Source of the DNA: an uncultured Candidatus Saccharibacteria bacterium
Lineage (GTDB): Bacteria; Patescibacteriota; Saccharimonadia; Saccharimonadales; Saccharimonadaceae
DNA: 21,429 nucleotides
Assembly: GCA_938042065.1 (NCBI GenBank)
Contig: CALISG010000004.1
Span: 1-21,429 of the forward strand
Direction: 5' to 3'
Positions within the stretch are counted from its first letter, which is position 1. Every line of letters begins with the position of its first letter. Positions 21,301 to 21,429 of the stretch are shown in pieces. The translations under genes and the position numbers were made by a program. A model generated the notes under the pieces. It had not been told where the DNA came from and made no database searches. It saw only the letters and a program-made list of their open reading frames with translations.

Positions 21301-21429
21301 TTAGTTGCCGTCGCCTTGGTTGTTATCGTTACCGCCTTGGTCATTACCACCTTGATCGCGATTATTCTGATTATTCTGATTATTCTGATTATTCTGATTA
21401 TTCTGATTATTCTGATTATTCTGATTATT
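21301..21429 (-). CDS. C-terminal tail of an Asn/Gln-rich protein, 5' part outside window
   Basis: The - strand is open from the window edge to a TAA at 21301-21303. It reads repeated Asn-Asn-Gln, then an Arg, then DQGGNDQGGNDNNQGDGN and the stop. No start codon is inside the window, so this is a 3' fragment of 42 residues. The gene lies 56 bp upstream of the PrgI gene on the same strand, where related operons often carry a small membrane or pilin-like protein; that identity cannot be tested here. The last bases keep the codon phase of the repeat, which supports real coding rather than a random repeat. Confidence 0.7.
   Translation of the reverse strand, partial: NNQNNQNNQNNQNNQNNQNNQNNRDQGGNDQGGNDNNQGDGN
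21361..21429. repeat. 9-bp tandem repeat, 7.7 copies, running off the window
   Basis: Perfect head-to-tail copies of ATTATTCTG fill 69 bp up to the window end: seven full units plus ATTATT. On the - strand each unit is AATAATCAG (Asn-Asn-Gln). The unit is a multiple of three, so changes in copy number keep the frame. Perfect identity between copies suggests recent expansion, or an assembly break at a repeat. Confidence 0.95.

Noticed and set aside
21361..21429. CRISPR-like repeat at the window end
   Set aside because: The units are 9 bp, contiguous, without spacers, and in coding phase; this is a coding tandem repeat, not a CRISPR array.
1..21429. Alternative genetic code with UGA as glycine or tryptophan
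   Set aside because: TGA ends sucD, the GtrA-like gene, rnpA, the TraC-like gene and the 629-aa gene at sensible places, and the 976-aa gene reads through without TGA under the standard code.

Overview
The window looks like the replication-origin region of a small-genome bacterium of the Candidate Phyla Radiation (Patescibacteria), most likely Saccharibacteria (TM7) or a close relative. The evidence is the ancestral block jag-yidC-rnpA-rpmH / oriC / dnaA-dnaN-recF, a LemA + Tim44-like gene pair, and an adjacent type IV secretion operon of the PrgI / TraC-like / VirB4 kind that is common in that group. TGA ends several genes and long ORFs have no in-frame TGA, so the UGA=Gly code of Gracilibacteria is not used. 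The lineage call is inference from gene content; there is no rRNA gene in the window.

Layout, left to right. (1) 1-3260, + strand: the 3' part of sucD (succinyl-CoA ligase alpha), then a tightly packed envelope-glycan set: a GtrB-like polyprenyl-phosphate glycosyltransferase, a GtrA-like membrane protein and a GT4 glycosyltransferase. (2) 3257-5221, - strand: lemA and a Gly-rich Tim44-like membrane protein, whose stop codon overlaps that of the GT4 gene. (3) 5258-7282, - strand: jag/khpB, yidC, rnpA and a 45-codon rpmH, i.e. the membrane-insertion and RNase P block. (4) 7283-9179: two DnaA-box clusters flanking dnaA. The dnaA-dnaN gap has a DnaA box followed by CTA-type triplets, as in a Bacillus-type unwinding region. 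(5) 7554-11280, + strand: dnaA, dnaN, recF. (6) 11294-21429, - strand: a continuous secretion/cell-wall operon. In transcription order it has a protein with an (Asn-Asn-Gln)n tail (cut by the window edge), a PrgI-family protein, a TraC-like protein, the VirB4 ATPase, a 976-residue membrane protein ending in a LAS/M15-like zinc-peptidase domain, a secreted 629-residue three-domain peptidoglycan hydrolase, and two membrane-anchored PEGA-type proteins.

How they work together. Region 6 reads as one machine: PrgI, TraC-like and VirB4 form the inner-membrane motor, the 976-aa protein is a candidate scaffold/channel component, and up to four cell-wall-active domains would open peptidoglycan. In an episymbiont this could act on its own wall or on a host wall; the sequence cannot tell which. 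Regions 1 and 2 concern envelope glycans and membrane proteins, and regions 3-5 are housekeeping.

A recurring signal is a perfect TATAAT placed 6-7 nt before an ATG that lacks a Shine-Dalgarno sequence (GT2, PrgI and 976-aa genes; rpmH at 10 nt and rnpA at 12 nt are similar). This predicts leaderless or nearly leaderless mRNAs. Other genes (lemA, the Tim44-like gene, jag, TraC-like, virB4) have clear Shine-Dalgarno sequences. No stretch of more than 300 bases lacks a gene; the two largest gaps are the DnaA-box regions on either side of dnaA.
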